Shown here: piece by piece, positions 22,085-34,560 of the stretch
Layout of the letters: the number at the start of each line of letters is the position of its first letter
Numbering within the stretch: the first letter of the stretch is position 1
NCBI GenBank assembly: GCA_963556195.1
Contig: OY744532.1
Location: 80,154,734-80,218,733 of the forward strand
Origin: Sepiola atlantica
Taxonomy: Eukaryota > Mollusca > Cephalopoda > Sepiida > Sepiolidae
Reading direction: 5' to 3'
Length of the DNA stretch: 64,000 bases
Made by a program: the position numbers and the translations under genes
The notes under the pieces: generated by a model
Told to the model about the DNA's origin: nothing
What the model saw: the letters and a program-made list of their open reading frames with translations, nothing else
The model's database searches: none

Positions 22085-24280
22085 GTGTGTCAGCGTAATT
22101 ATTTTGTGATGTATACAATGTGTCAGCGTAATTATTTTGTGATGTATACAATGTGTCATCGTAATTATTTTGTGAAGTATACAATGTGTCAGCGTAATTA
22201 TTTTGTGAAGTATACAATGTGTCAGCGTAATTAATTTGTGATGTATACAATGTGTCAGCGTAATTATTTTGTGATGTATACAATGTGTCAGCGTAATTAT
22301 TTTGTGATGTATACAATGTGTCAGCGTAATTATTTTGTGAAGTATACAATGTGTCAGCGTAATTATTTTGTGATGTATACAATGTGTCAGCGTAATTATT
22401 TTGTGAAGTATACAATGTGTCAGCGTAATTATTTTGTGAAGTATACAATGTGTCAGCGTAATTATTTTGTGATGTATACAATGTGTCAGCGTAATTATTT
22501 TGTGATGTATACAATGTGTCAGCGTAATTATTTTGTGATGTATACAATGTGTCAGCGTAATTATTTTGTGATGTATACAATGTGTCAGCGTAATTATTTT
22601 GTGAAGTATACAATGTGTCAGCGTAATTATTTTGTGATGTATACAATGTGTCAGCGTAATTATTTTGTGAAGTATACAATGTGTCAGCGTAATTATTTTG
22701 TGATGTATACAATGTGTCAGCGTAATTATTTTGTGAAGTATACAATGTGTCAGCGTAATTATTTTGTGAAGTATACAATGTGTCAGCGTAATTATTTTGT
22801 GAAGTATACAATGTGTCAGCGTAATTATTTTGTGATGGATACAATGTGTCAGCGTAATTACTTTGTGAAGTATACAATGTGTCAGCGTAATTATTTTGTG
22901 ATGTATACAATGTGTCAGCGTAATTATTTTGTGAAGTATACAATGTGTCAGCGTAATTATTTTGTGAAGTATACAATGTGTCAGCGTAATTATTTTGTGA
23001 AGTATACAATGTGTCAGCGTAATTATTTTGTGAAGTATACAATGTGTCAGCGTAATTATTTTGTGATGTATACAATGTGTCAGCGTAATTATTTTGTGAA
23101 GTATACAATGTGTCAGCGTAATTATTTTGTGAAGTATACAATGTGTCAGCGTAATTATTTTGTGAAGTATACAATGTGTCAGCGTAATTATTTTGTGATG
23201 TATACAATGTGTCAGCGTAATTATTTTGTGATGTATACAATGTGTCAGCGTAATTATTTTGTGATGTATACAATGTGTCAGCGTAATTATTTTGTGATGT
23301 ATACAATGTGTTAGCGTAATTATTTTGTGAAGTATACAATGTGTCAGCGTAATTATTTTGTGAAGTATACAATGTGTCAGCGTAATTATTTTGTGATGTA
23401 TACAATGTGTCAGCGTAATTATTTTGTGAAGTATACAATGTGTCAGCGTAATTATTTTGTGATGTATACAATGTGTCAGCGTAATTATTTTGTGAAGTAT
23501 ACAATGTGTCAGCGTAATTATTTTGTGAACTATACAATGTGTCAGCGTAATTATTTTGTGAAGTATACAATGTGTCAGCGTAATTATTTTGTGATGTATA
23601 AAATGTGTCAGCGTAATTATTTTGTGATGTATACAATGTGTCAGCGTAATTATTTTGTGAAGTATACAATGTGTCAGCGTAATTATTTTGTGAAGTATAC
23701 AATGTGTCAGCGTAATTATTTTGTGAAGTATACAATGTGTCAGCGTAATTATTTTGTGATGTATACAATGTGTCAGCGTAATTATTTTGTGATGTATACA
23801 ATGTGTCAGCGTAATTATTTTGTGATGTATACAATGTGTCAGCGTAATTATTTTGTGAAGTATACAATGTGTCAGCGTAATTATTTTGTGATGTATACAA
23901 TGTGTCAGCGTAATTATTTTGTGATGTATACAATGTGTCAGCGTAATTATTTTGTGAAGTATACAATGTGTCAGCGTAATTATTTTGTGAAGTATACAAT
24001 GTGTCAACGTGATTATTTTGTGATGTATACAATGTGTCAGCGTCATTAATTTGTGATGTATACAATGTGTCAGCGTAATTATTTTGTGATGTATACAATG
24101 TGTCAGCGTAATTATTTTGTGAAGTATACAATGTGTCAGCGTAATTATTTTGTGATGTATACAATGTGTCAGCGTAATTATTTTGTGAAGTATACAATGT
24201 GTCAGCGTAATTATTTTGTGAAGTATACAATGTGTCATCGTAATTATTTTGTGAAGTATACAATGTGTCAGCGTGATTAT
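22085..24280 (+). repeat. 33-bp minisatellite array 1 (66 units)
   Basis: The unit begins GTGTCAGCGTAATTATTTTG and ends TGA(A/T)GTATACAAT, 33 bp long. From 22087 to 24265 there are exactly 66 units with no indel. The commonest variant is A/T at one site (GTGAAG versus GTGATG), giving a binary pattern along the array. Rarer markers are GATGGATA, GAACTATA and TATAAAAT. Because 33 is a multiple of 3, frames stay open on both strands. The longest minus-strand frame (22047-24296) encodes an 11-residue repeat, YADTLYTSQNN. Confidence 0.97.
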
Positions 24281-25451
24281 GCCGTAAATAATACAACTCT
24301 GAATATTGTAGAAAAATACTATTACTAATGGAGATTTTGTATCTCTTTTTTTCTGTAGTTAAAAGTATATTATTACTTCTATAAATTGTAAATATATATG
24401 TCGTTGAATACTAAATTCAGAGTGGTATTTTAGATCTGTTTCGTGCTCATTATACTATCGTACCAGATATTTCCTCTATGTTGGGAGTAATGACAGTTTC
24501 GTATATGTTCTGTTTAATGATACCAGCATCCCAGGCAGAACCATCTATTTGGGAGTAGTGTATTATTGGTATGCTTTTCATGAAAGCCTCTTTTTATGAA
24601 TCCCCCCCACTTTGTTGGGGGAGGATACTTATGTTCGTTCGTCATGAAACCACCCAGCAGGTCATTACTCTCTTCCTTGGAGGGCAGTGTAGTGTATGAT
24701 TGTGTATCATCAGATCACTATTCCAGACTAACACAAATATGAAGGCGGAGGAAGAATATATTTGCTAGTATTAATAATTATAAGAAAAATAATCGCAAGC
24801 CAGACAACAAGAAGTGGCTTTTGAATAATAAAACATGCATTATTGAACAGAAGATGGCACACTTCTAAATAACGGATAGTCAGATTCGTACCCTTCGAGA
24901 GGTGATTAGGGCACTTTGTAGCGTGAATTATAAGTACATGCCCATTTTGTTTGTAGACATCATCAAATAAACAGATATAAAAGGGAGGATTCGAAAGTAT
25001 TTCATTATGAACGGAATTATATAGTACAAAATAAAAGCAAGAAGAAATAAATACTAGACAATATCCGTAGTACTATACTCTAGAACATTAATGAACTAGG
25101 CAAAAAATAACCTATGTACCTGGATGTAAACAAAAAAAACTATATATGCGCTGCACTCGAAAAATGACAACACTCTACTCTATGAAAAAAAGACAGGTTA
25201 GTAGTGATCGAAAAAAAACGGTACTGATAAAAAACATTCGACATATACAGAAAGAAATAGAGTGCGGAAACCAACCACATAGTCAGATGAGACTAGTAAA
25301 CAACAGCTGAGTTTAAATAACCTAGCTCGCGTTAAACACAATGAGAAATATAAATATATATATTACGACGAATCAGGAGAACCGAGGTTTTCTGATCAAT
25401 ATAGAAATAAGCACGAGATTTAGTTTCATCGGCAAAAAAGGACAGAGGACA
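24281..25451 (+). repeat. 1.18-kb spacer, copy 1 of a direct duplication
   Basis: This unique-looking AT-rich sequence lies between the two minisatellite arrays. It recurs at 29078-30248 at a constant offset of 4797 bp, with no difference I can see. It contains a C8-G hairpin-like 'CCCCCCCACTTTGTTGGGGG'. No gene was recognised inside. Confidence 0.95.
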
Positions 25452-28400
25452 TGATGTATACAATGTGTCAGCGTAATTATTTTGTGAAGTATACAATGTG
25501 TCAGCGTAATTATTTTGTGAAGTATACAATGTGTCAGCGTAATTATTTTGTGATGTATACAATGTGTCAGCGTAATTATTTTGTGAAGTATACAATGTGT
25601 CAGCGTAATTATTTTGTGAACTATACAATGTGTCAGCGTAATTATTTTGTGAAGTATACAATGTGTCAGCGTAATTATTTTGTGATGTATAAAATGTGTC
25701 AGCGTAATTATTTTGTGATGTATACAATGTGTCAGCGTAATTATTTTGTGAAGTATACAATGTGTCAGCGTAATTATTTTGTGAAGTATACAATGTGTCA
25801 GCGTAATTATTTTGTGAAGTATACAATGTGTCAGCGTAATTATTTTGTGATGTATACAATGTGTCAGCGTAATTATTTTGTGATGTATACAATGTGTCAG
25901 CGTAATTATTTTGTGATGTATACAATGTGTCAGCGTAATTATTTTGTGAAGTATACAATGTGTCAGCGTAATTATTTTGTGATGTATACAATGTGTCAGC
26001 GTAATTATTTTGTGAAGTATACAATGTGTCAGCGTAATTATTTTGTGATGTATACAATGTGTCAGCGTAATTATTTTGTTAAGTATACAATGTGTCAGCG
26101 TAATTATTTTGTGAAGTATACAATGTGTCAGCGTAATTATTTTGTGAAGTATACAATGTGTCAGCGTAATTATTTTGTGATGGATACAATGTGTCAGCGT
26201 AATTACTTTGTGAAGTATACAATGTGTCAGCGTAATTATTTTGTGATGTATACAATGTGTCAGCGTAATTATTTTGTGAAGTATACAATGTGTCAGCGTA
26301 ATTATTTTGTGAAGTATACAATGTGTCAGCGTAATTATTTTGTGAAGTATACAATGTGTCAGCGTAATTATTTTGTGAAGTATACAATGTGTCAGCGTAA
26401 TTATTTTGTGATGTATACAATGTGTCAGCGTAATTATTTTGTTAAGTATACAATGTGTCAGCGTAATTATTTTGTGAAGTATACAATGTGTCAGCGTAAT
26501 TATTTTGTGAAGTATACAATGTGTCAGCGTAATTATTTTGTGAAGTATACAATGTGTCAGCGTAATTATTTTGTGATGTATACAATGTGTCAGCGTAATT
26601 ATTTTGTGAAGTATACAATGTGTCAGCGTAATTATTTTGTGATGTATACAATGTGTCAGCGCAATTATTTTGTGATGTATACAATGTGTCAGCGTAATTA
26701 TTTTGTGATGTATACAATGTGTCAGCGTAATTATTTTGTGAAGTATACAATGTGTCAGCGTAATTATTTTGTGAAGTATACAATGTGTCAGCGTAATTAT
26801 TTTGTGAAGTATACAATGTGTCAGCGTAATTATTTTGTGAAGTATACAATGTGTCAGCGTAATTATTTTGTGATGTATACAATGTGTCAGCGTAATTATT
26901 TTGTGATGTATACAATGTGTCAGCGTAATTATTTGGTGATGTATACAATGTGTCAGCGTAATTATTTTGTGAAGTATACAATGTGTCAGCGTAATTATTT
27001 TGTGAAGTATACAATGTGTCAGCGTAATTATTTTGTGATGTATACAATGTGTAACCGTAATTATTTTGTGATGTATACAATGTGTCAGCGTAATTATTTT
27101 GTGAAGTATACAATGTGTCAGCGTAATTATTTTGTGATGTATACAATGTGTCAGCGTAATTATTTTGTGAAGTATACAATGTGTCAGCGTAATTATTTTG
27201 TGATGTATACAATGTGTCAGCGCAATTATTTTGTGATGTATACAATGTGTCAGCGTAATTATTTTGTGATGTATACAATGTGTCAGCGTAATTATTTTGT
27301 GAAGTATACAATGCGTCAGCGTAATTATTTTGTGAAGTATACAATGTGTCAGCGTAATTATTTTGTGAAGTATACAATGTGTCAGCGTAATTATTTTGTG
27401 AAGTATACAATGTGTCAGCGTAATTAATTTGTGAGGTATACAATGTGTCAGCGTAATTATTTTGTGATGTATACAATGTGTCAGCGTAATTATTTTGTGA
27501 TGTATACAATGTGTCAGCGTAATTATTTTGTGATGTATACAATGTGTCAGCGTAATTATTTTGTGAAGTATACAATGTGTCAGCGTGATTATTTTGTGAT
27601 GTATACAATGTGTCAGCGTAATTATTTTGTGAAGTATACAATGTGTCAGCGTAATTATTTTGTGAAGTATACAATGTGTCAGCGTAATTATTTTGTGAAG
27701 TATACAATGTGTCAGCGTAATTATTTTGTGATGGATACAATGTGTCAGCGTAATTATTTTGTGAAGTATACAATGTGTCAGCGTAATTATTTTGTGAAGT
27801 ATACAATGTGTCAGCGAAATTATTTTGTGATGTATAAAATGTGTCAGCGTAATTATTTTGTGATGTATACAATGTGTCAGCGTAATTATTTTGTGAAGTA
27901 TACAATGTGTCAGCGTAATTATTTTGTGAAGTATACAATGTGTCAGCGTAATTATTTTGTGAAGTATACAATGTGTCAGCGTAATTATTTTGTGATGTAT
28001 ACAATGTGTCAGCGTAATTATTTTGTGATGTATACAATGTGTCAGCGTAATTATTTTGTGATGTATACAATGTGTCAGCGTAATTATTTTGTGAAGTATA
28101 CAATGTGTCAGCGTAATTATTTTGTGAAGTATACAATGTGTCAGCGTAATTATTTTGTGATGTATACAATGTGTAAGCGTAATTATTTTGTGATGTATAC
28201 AATGTGTCAGCGTAATTATTTTGTGAAGTATACAATGTGTCAGCGTAATTATTTTGTGATGTATACAATGTGTCAGCGTAATTATTTTGTGAAGTATACA
28301 ATGTTTCAGCGTAATTATTTTGTGAAGTATACAATGTGTCAGCGTAATTATTTTGTGAAGTATACAATGTGTCACCGTAATTATTTTGTGATGTATACAA

Positions 28401-29078
28401 TGTGTCAGCGTAATTATTTTGTGATGTATACAATGTGTCAGCGTAATTAGTTTGTGATGTATACAATGTGTCAGCGTAATTATTTTGTGAAGTATACAAT
28501 GTGTCAGCGTAATTATTTTGTGAAGTATACAATGTGTCAACGTAATTATTTTGTGATGTATACAATGTGTCAGCGTAATTATTTTGTGAAGTATACAATG
28601 TGTCAGCGTAATTATTTTGTGATGTATACAATGTGTCAGCGTATTTATTTTGTGAAATATACAATGTGTCAACGTGAATATTTTGTGATGTATACAATGT
28701 GTCAACGTAATTATTTTGTGATGTATACAATGTGTCAGCGTAATTATTTTGTGAAGTATACAATGTGTCAGCGTAATTATTTTGTGAAGTATACAATGTG
28801 TCAACGTGATTATTTTGTGATGTATACAATGTGTCAGCGTCATTAATTTGTGATGTATACAATGTGTCAGCGTAATTATTTTGTGATGTATACAATGTGT
28901 CAGCGTAATTATTTTGTGAAGTATACAATGTGTCAGCGTAATTATTTTGTGATGTATACAATGTGTCAGCGTAATTATTTTGTGAAGTATACAATGTGTC
29001 AGCGTAATTATTTTGTGAAGTATACAATGTGTCATCGTAATTATTTTGTGAAGTATACAATGTGTCAGCGTGATTATG
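25452..29078 (+). repeat. 33-bp minisatellite array 2 (109 units)
   Basis: This is the same unit as array 1. From 25465 to 29062 there are exactly 109 units. Blocks copy array 1 in rearranged order: the GAACTATA/TATAAAAT block at 25618-25690 follows the pattern at 23527-23600, and the GATGGATA plus TTACTTTG block at 26179-26210 follows 22833-22865. The last ~10 units match the end of array 1. In the minus YADTLYTSQNN frame it carries two stops (TCA to TAA at 26079-26081 and 26442-26444). Confidence 0.97.
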
Positions 29079-30248
29079 CCGTAAATAATACAACTCTGAA
29101 TATTGTAGAAAAATACTATTACTAATGGAGATTTTGTATCTCTTTTTTTCTGTAGTTAAAAGTATATTATTACTTCTATAAATTGTAAATATATATGTCG
29201 TTGAATACTAAATTCAGAGTGGTATTTTAGATCTGTTTCGTGCTCATTATACTATCGTACCAGATATTTCCTCTATGTTGGGAGTAATGACAGTTTCGTA
29301 TATGTTCTGTTTAATGATACCAGCATCCCAGGCAGAACCATCTATTTGGGAGTAGTGTATTATTGGTATGCTTTTCATGAAAGCCTCTTTTTATGAATCC
29401 CCCCCACTTTGTTGGGGGAGGATACTTATGTTCGTTCGTCATGAAACCACCCAGCAGGTCATTACTCTCTTCCTTGGAGGGCAGTGTAGTGTATGATTGT
29501 GTATCATCAGATCACTATTCCAGACTAACACAAATATGAAGGCGGAGGAAGAATATATTTGCTAGTATTAATAATTATAAGAAAAATAATCGCAAGCCAG
29601 ACAACAAGAAGTGGCTTTTGAATAATAAAACATGCATTATTGAACAGAAGATGGCACACTTCTAAATAACGGATAGTCAGATTCGTACCCTTCGAGAGGT
29701 GATTAGGGCACTTTGTAGCGTGAATTATAAGTACATGCCCATTTTGTTTGTAGACATCATCAAATAAACAGATATAAAAGGGAGGATTCGAAAGTATTTC
29801 ATTATGAACGGAATTATATAGTACAAAATAAAAGCAAGAAGAAATAAATACTAGACAATATCCGTAGTACTATACTCTAGAACATTAATGAACTAGGCAA
29901 AAAATAACCTATGTACCTGGATGTAAACAAAAAAAACTATATATGCGCTGCACTCGAAAAATGACAACACTCTACTCTATGAAAAAAAGACAGGTTAGTA
30001 GTGATCGAAAAAAAACGGTACTGATAAAAAACATTCGACATATACAGAAAGAAATAGAGTGCGGAAACCAACCACATAGTCAGATGAGACTAGTAAACAA
30101 CAGCTGAGTTTAAATAACCTAGCTCGCGTTAAACACAATGAGAAATATAAATATATATATTACGACGAATCAGGAGAACCGAGGTTTTCTGATCAATATA
30201 GAAATAAGCACGAGATTTAGTTTCATCGGCAAAAAAGGACAGAGGACA
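29079..30248 (+). repeat. 1.18-kb spacer, copy 2
   Basis: This is identical by eye to 24281-25451 with no indel. It is followed by unique DNA (ACAACACATG...), whereas copy 1 is followed by minisatellite units. This shows the 3' breakpoint of the duplication at 25451/25452. Confidence 0.95.
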
Positions 30249-30574
30249 CAACACATGTATTTACCATAGAACATAATCTTGGGCAGGCGAATTTTTTCTA
30301 AAATCAGCAGATGAACATCATCATCATGAGCTACACTGAAACATCACGGATATACAGAATACTGATCAGCGTTATTGTTTCTTAAAATGAATAGTATCTG
30401 TCGACCGTTATGAATGAGAATGATATGCGGATTGAGTGAAAACGCATAATAAAGAATCATCGTGATCAAAATGATCGCGTCATGCTAGGAATAGAGGCGA
30501 GATTTGTTGTCCGGCAGACTCCGGGATGTGTTTATGTAAAACACATAAATGATTGTATTTGTGTTTCTTTTTTT

Positions 30575-30623
30575 TTGGTGTATACACACACACAAACACA
30601 AACACAAACACAAACACACACAC

Positions 30624-30687
<64 letters not shown>
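30575..30687. repeat. Compound microsatellite (ACACAA)n-(CA)n-(TA)n
   Basis: It consists of ACACAA and CA runs (30585-30627) followed by TA (30634-30687). Confidence 0.95.
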
Positions 30688-30689
<2 letters not shown>

Positions 30690-30776
30690 TAAGTTATGAA
30701 AATATATTTATGGCAATTAAGCTACAATCAGGCTTCCGCGTTTCATTTCCGGAGGGACTCGTCAGGCTAGAATGCA

Positions 30777-30781
<5 letters not shown>

Positions 30782-30831
<50 letters not shown>
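30782..30831. repeat. (TA)n microsatellite
   Basis: A pure AT dinucleotide run ends directly at the fold-back element. Confidence 0.95.
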
Positions 30832-30834
<3 letters not shown>

Positions 30835-30837
30835 GAT

Positions 30838-31269
30838 AAATAAAAGAAGAGAGATAATTATATACGAATGACAAATCTATTTCAACTTCGAGTGTTTAAT
30901 GCAAAGTGTACTCGGTAAAAACATGTTTATTTTTCTTTCCTTACGCCAAGGCTTTTCAAAGATTAAACTCTTATCGTCAGAGGAATTACATAGATAGATT
31001 AGTTGGCAGTGGAAAAGCCAACATTCAAAATTTGAAAAAGGAATAAAGTAATGGAGAGTAAGAGTGTGCGTGTAAAAATATGGATTCTGTCCAGTTGGTG
31101 AATGTCCGTAGATATAGTGTCCGGCGAAAGAAGATTTAAAAGTGGAAAAAATGGTTTCGTGAAAGCAGCAAAATAAATATGTTTTTACCGAGTACAATTT
31201 GCATTGAACAATCGAAGTTGAAATAGATTTATCATTCGTACATATTTCTCTCTCTTCTTTAATTTATTT
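30838..31269. mobile_element. Fold-back element with ~97-bp inverted arms
   Basis: Arms 30838-30934 and 31169-31269 are reverse-complementary with about 10 differences (for example GGTAAAAACATGTTTATTTT against AAATAAATATGTTTTTACC, and ACGAATGA.AAATCTATTTC mirrored). The ~235-bp centre is unique. There are no CAGGGTG-type ends. It could be a MITE with long inverted repeats or two head-to-head repeat copies. The minus frame at 30877-31197 is not a recognised protein. Confidence 0.7.
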
Positions 31270-31600
31270 TTATAATTGCCCTACCTCGTATATTGAGCGT
31301 AAACTATTTCACTACAGGTAATATCCTCTAAAAATATACTTTTAGTTTTATATTTTATTATATATATATATATGTATAGATATATTAAAAGATACCTTTA
31401 AAACACGCCTCGTATATTATATTCATTCATTCGGATAAACATAAAAAAAACAATTCGATATCATAATTTGCATCATATTTGTTATTTGCCAAGGTTTTCT
31501 GAATATCCATATCCCCTTTTGTCATCTTTCATAAAATTACTATTTTCTTATTAGACCAAAACACGATTTAGGGGGTAGGGAATGTTGAAAAATGATTACC
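31270..31600. other. AT-rich spacer, nothing recognised
   Basis: It contains a short TA run (31361-31372). No other structure was seen. Confidence 0.4.
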
Positions 31601-31611
31601 AAAGACGCATT

Positions 31612-31947
31612 TTAGGTCTGAGCCAGTCTCGCCAAAACGCTATATGTAAATTCTGGAATATAAGAATATCGCATTAGTATTGTAACGATGCTTATTAAAG
31701 AGGCAAGTTCCTCCAAAATCATGCCCTGTGTTGAAAAAACTGAGAGTGTAGCTGTCAGTGAATACATCGGTCCCCGTGCGGAAGCGACCCATCGGTGACG
31801 ACACGCAAATGTCTTGGGTGTTTGGTCTTTAAAATTGCATTCTTCGTTACTGCTGTCAGACGTGCGTCTGCGGAGGGAAAAGGCGACGGAGATTTTTGCA
31901 TTGATTGATAGGAAGTTGACCGATGAAACATACAAGAGCATATGCAA
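31612..31947 (-). other. Open frame of 111 codons, possible exon, unrecognised
   Basis: The minus frame has balanced amino-acid composition (SLRRRTSDSSNEECNFKDQ, then a Cys/Arg-rich part) and locally higher GC than the flanks. Inside it, 'CCTTTTCCCTCCGCAG' (minus, about 31885-31870) is a good splice-acceptor sequence with a polypyrimidine tract, so the real exon may begin at ACGCACGTC. No domain was recognised. It is a weak candidate for a host or transposon exon. Confidence 0.25.
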
Positions 31948-32394
31948 GCCTAGGTGGAATAACGAATTCGTGAATACCCGTTCATCTTAACAAGGTGTGA
32001 TCTCATCAAAGTAGCAATTACAAACATAAACTAAGGTTTCATATAATGATTTCTAAACTACTATGTGGAAGCCAGAGACATATCAGTTACAACCTGCAGA
32101 GTACATGAAATACATAAATGTATATGGGATATCTTATAAATACACTAAATTGAGATGGTTTATTTACATCAATTGCTGGAATAAATTAATAAAAAGACAT
32201 TGCATGAACATTTTTCTTTTGTCTGCAAGGTAATGGACCTCTATAGGTTCGTATTTTAGAAAAAACAAAATATATCATTGGCAGTCGTATTTGTGATTGA
32301 AATATTTCCTCCGGTCACTGGGTTCTGTTTTGATTATCACTGTGGTTGATGAGAGTAGAGGAGAGTATCCCCACTAAATCTATATAATGATTAT

Positions 32395-33275
32395 TCTTTT
32401 TCGTCAATTATTTTTACACCTCCACTATTATAAATATATTTTAGACCTCCACTATTACAAATATTTTTTACACCTCCACTATTACAAACATTTTTTACAC
32501 CTCAACAATTACAAATGTTTTACACTTCAACAATTACAAATATCTTTTACAATTCCACTATTACAAATATTTTTACACCTCCACTATTACAAATATTTTT
32601 TACACCTCCATTATTACAAATATTGTTTACACCTCCACTATTACAGATATTTTTGTACACCTCAACTATTACAAATATTTTGTACACCTCCACTATCACA
32701 AATACCTTTTACACCTCTATTTTTACAAATATGTTATTATACCTCCACTATTGCAAATATTTTTTACACCTTAACTATTACACATATTTTTTACACTTCC
32801 ACTATTACAAATATGTGTTTACAACTCCACATTTACAAATATTTTTTCCACTTCAACTATTACAAATATTGTTTACACCTCCACTATTACAAATATTTTT
32901 TTACACCTCAACTATTACAAATAATTTTTACACCTCCACTATTACAACTATGTTTTACACTTCAACTATTACAAATATTTTTTACACCTCCACTATTACA
33001 ACTATTTTTACACCTCAACTATTACAAATATTCTTTTACACCTCAAATATTACAAATATTTTTTACACCTCCACTATTACAAATATTTTTTTACACCTCA
33101 ATTATTAAAGATATATTTTTTACACTTCCACTATTACAAATATTTCTTACACCTCAACTATTACAACAATTGTTTTACACCTCTGCTATTACACATATTT
33201 TTACACCATCACTATTACAAATATTTTTTACACCTCCACTATTACAACTATATTTTTACACCTCTATTATTACAC
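32395..33275 (+). repeat. Degenerate ~27-29-bp tandem repeat, about 31 copies
   Basis: The unit is 'ACACCTCCACTATTACAAATAT' plus a variable T-tract (4-7 T). Length variation in the T-tract breaks the period and shifts frames. The plus frame at 32387-33304 (305 codons, Tyr/Leu/Phe-rich) is an artefact of the repeat. Confidence 0.9.
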
Positions 33276-33450
33276 ATATTGGTTGGTCTATTTTATTTAC
33301 GTAGAAAATTAATTTTCTTTCTTTTTTTTTCTCAGCTGGAAGTCTTATTACACGCATATCTGATACTTATATCGGGTTCAATTGCGGAAGTAGGAGTTTC
33401 ATGCATGTGCTTTTCGATTCTTCTTGATACCGCCAGGGCATATACATTTT

Positions 33451-33452
33451 CT

Positions 33453-33515
<63 letters not shown>
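33451..33515. repeat. (TA)n microsatellite
   Basis: An AT dinucleotide run with an AATATA interruption near its start. Confidence 0.95.
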
Positions 33516-33517
<2 letters not shown>

Positions 33518-34139
33518 TACAATTAAACCCACAGAGAAACCCTCACCCATCACTCAAGCCATCAAAAAGTATTTTAGTCACAAGTAAACCCGTACTTATG
33601 CTCTTTAGTAAGAGAAATCCGAATCAAGGATATGGAATCCATGTATTTCCATAATAATTGCAACTCTATAACTCATATACAACGCGTGTCATAGAAATAA
33701 AGTAATTCATGTTCACGATTTTTTTCATTTAAATTTACAGAATCTGAAATTAAAAGCTTAGAAACCTTTTGATTATAACCACCGAATAATAAATTGATGA
33801 CTGCCTTTGAAAAATATGCCAATGTTATCACAGTTTCGTTGAAAAAGTAATAACACAGCACACGATGGTTAGGTGTTGAATCAGCAAGTAAAACAGCATT
33901 TAAATTAAAATGCATAGTTAGATGTTTGTTCAGAGAAATACATAACACACAAGTAGTACTTACCCGGCATTTCCCGGGAGTTGTTTCACGTTCACTCTTG
34001 TTTCACATTGAAATAAACTATAGCATTGCTTTTGGAATTACATATTTTTTAAATAATAATACGAAAGAAATAAAGAAAGTAAAACAAATAAACACATACT
34101 TAATACAGACAACAGATACATTACCTACTAGACAGCCTT

Positions 34140-34560
34140 ATAAAACGTCTTTGCTCTCTCTGTACAATCGTTTGTCAGGAAAATCTCCCATGAGAATATT
34201 TCACACTACAATTAAACCCGAACTGAAATGAGCATAGTATTTGAAGCCTAAATACATCCCGCGACACGGCTTTACACTGGCGCATACGAGAAATGCTGCT
34301 CACGAATTTACCCACACAAGTCGCCACACACGAGTTTGAATTATCTACTAGAAACGATCCTCGAGTGTTTCCGCTCTCTCTATATTAGGATTTGTCAGGA
34401 TCATTTGACATGATCATACTTCACCCGACAAGTAAACCCTGCCCAAATATTAAAATAGCATAGTATTCGAAGCTCAAATAAGATCCCTCTGCAGGGTTAT
34501 ACATTGGCTCATACGATGAATGGTGCGCTTTCACCTAGTGATGCTACCTCAATTAACACC
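34140..34560 (+). repeat. Diverged tandem duplication, about 222-bp period
   Basis: 34146-34305 and 34369-34525 share 'TTGTCAGGA.AA', 'AATTAAACCCG/AAGTAAACCC', 'GCATAGTATT.GAAGC', 'ATCCC..GC..GG.TTTACA' and 'GGC.CATACGA.GAATG'. A third partial piece (TACAATTAAACCCACAG) is at 33517. No coding signal was found. Confidence 0.55.

Noticed and set aside
25373..29035. 1220-codon minus-strand frame and the other long frames as a repeat protein gene
   Set aside because: The unit length is a multiple of 3 and the unit lacks stops in several frames, so long frames arise automatically on both strands. No start context, splice sites or non-repeat domain.
22085..29078. CRISPR array
   Set aside because: The 33-bp units are contiguous with no unique spacers and the genome is eukaryotic. 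It is a minisatellite.
32387..33304. 305-codon frame as a protein
   Set aside because: It is made of a degenerate ~28-bp repeat; T-tract length changes shift the frame and the residues are Tyr/Phe/Leu noise.
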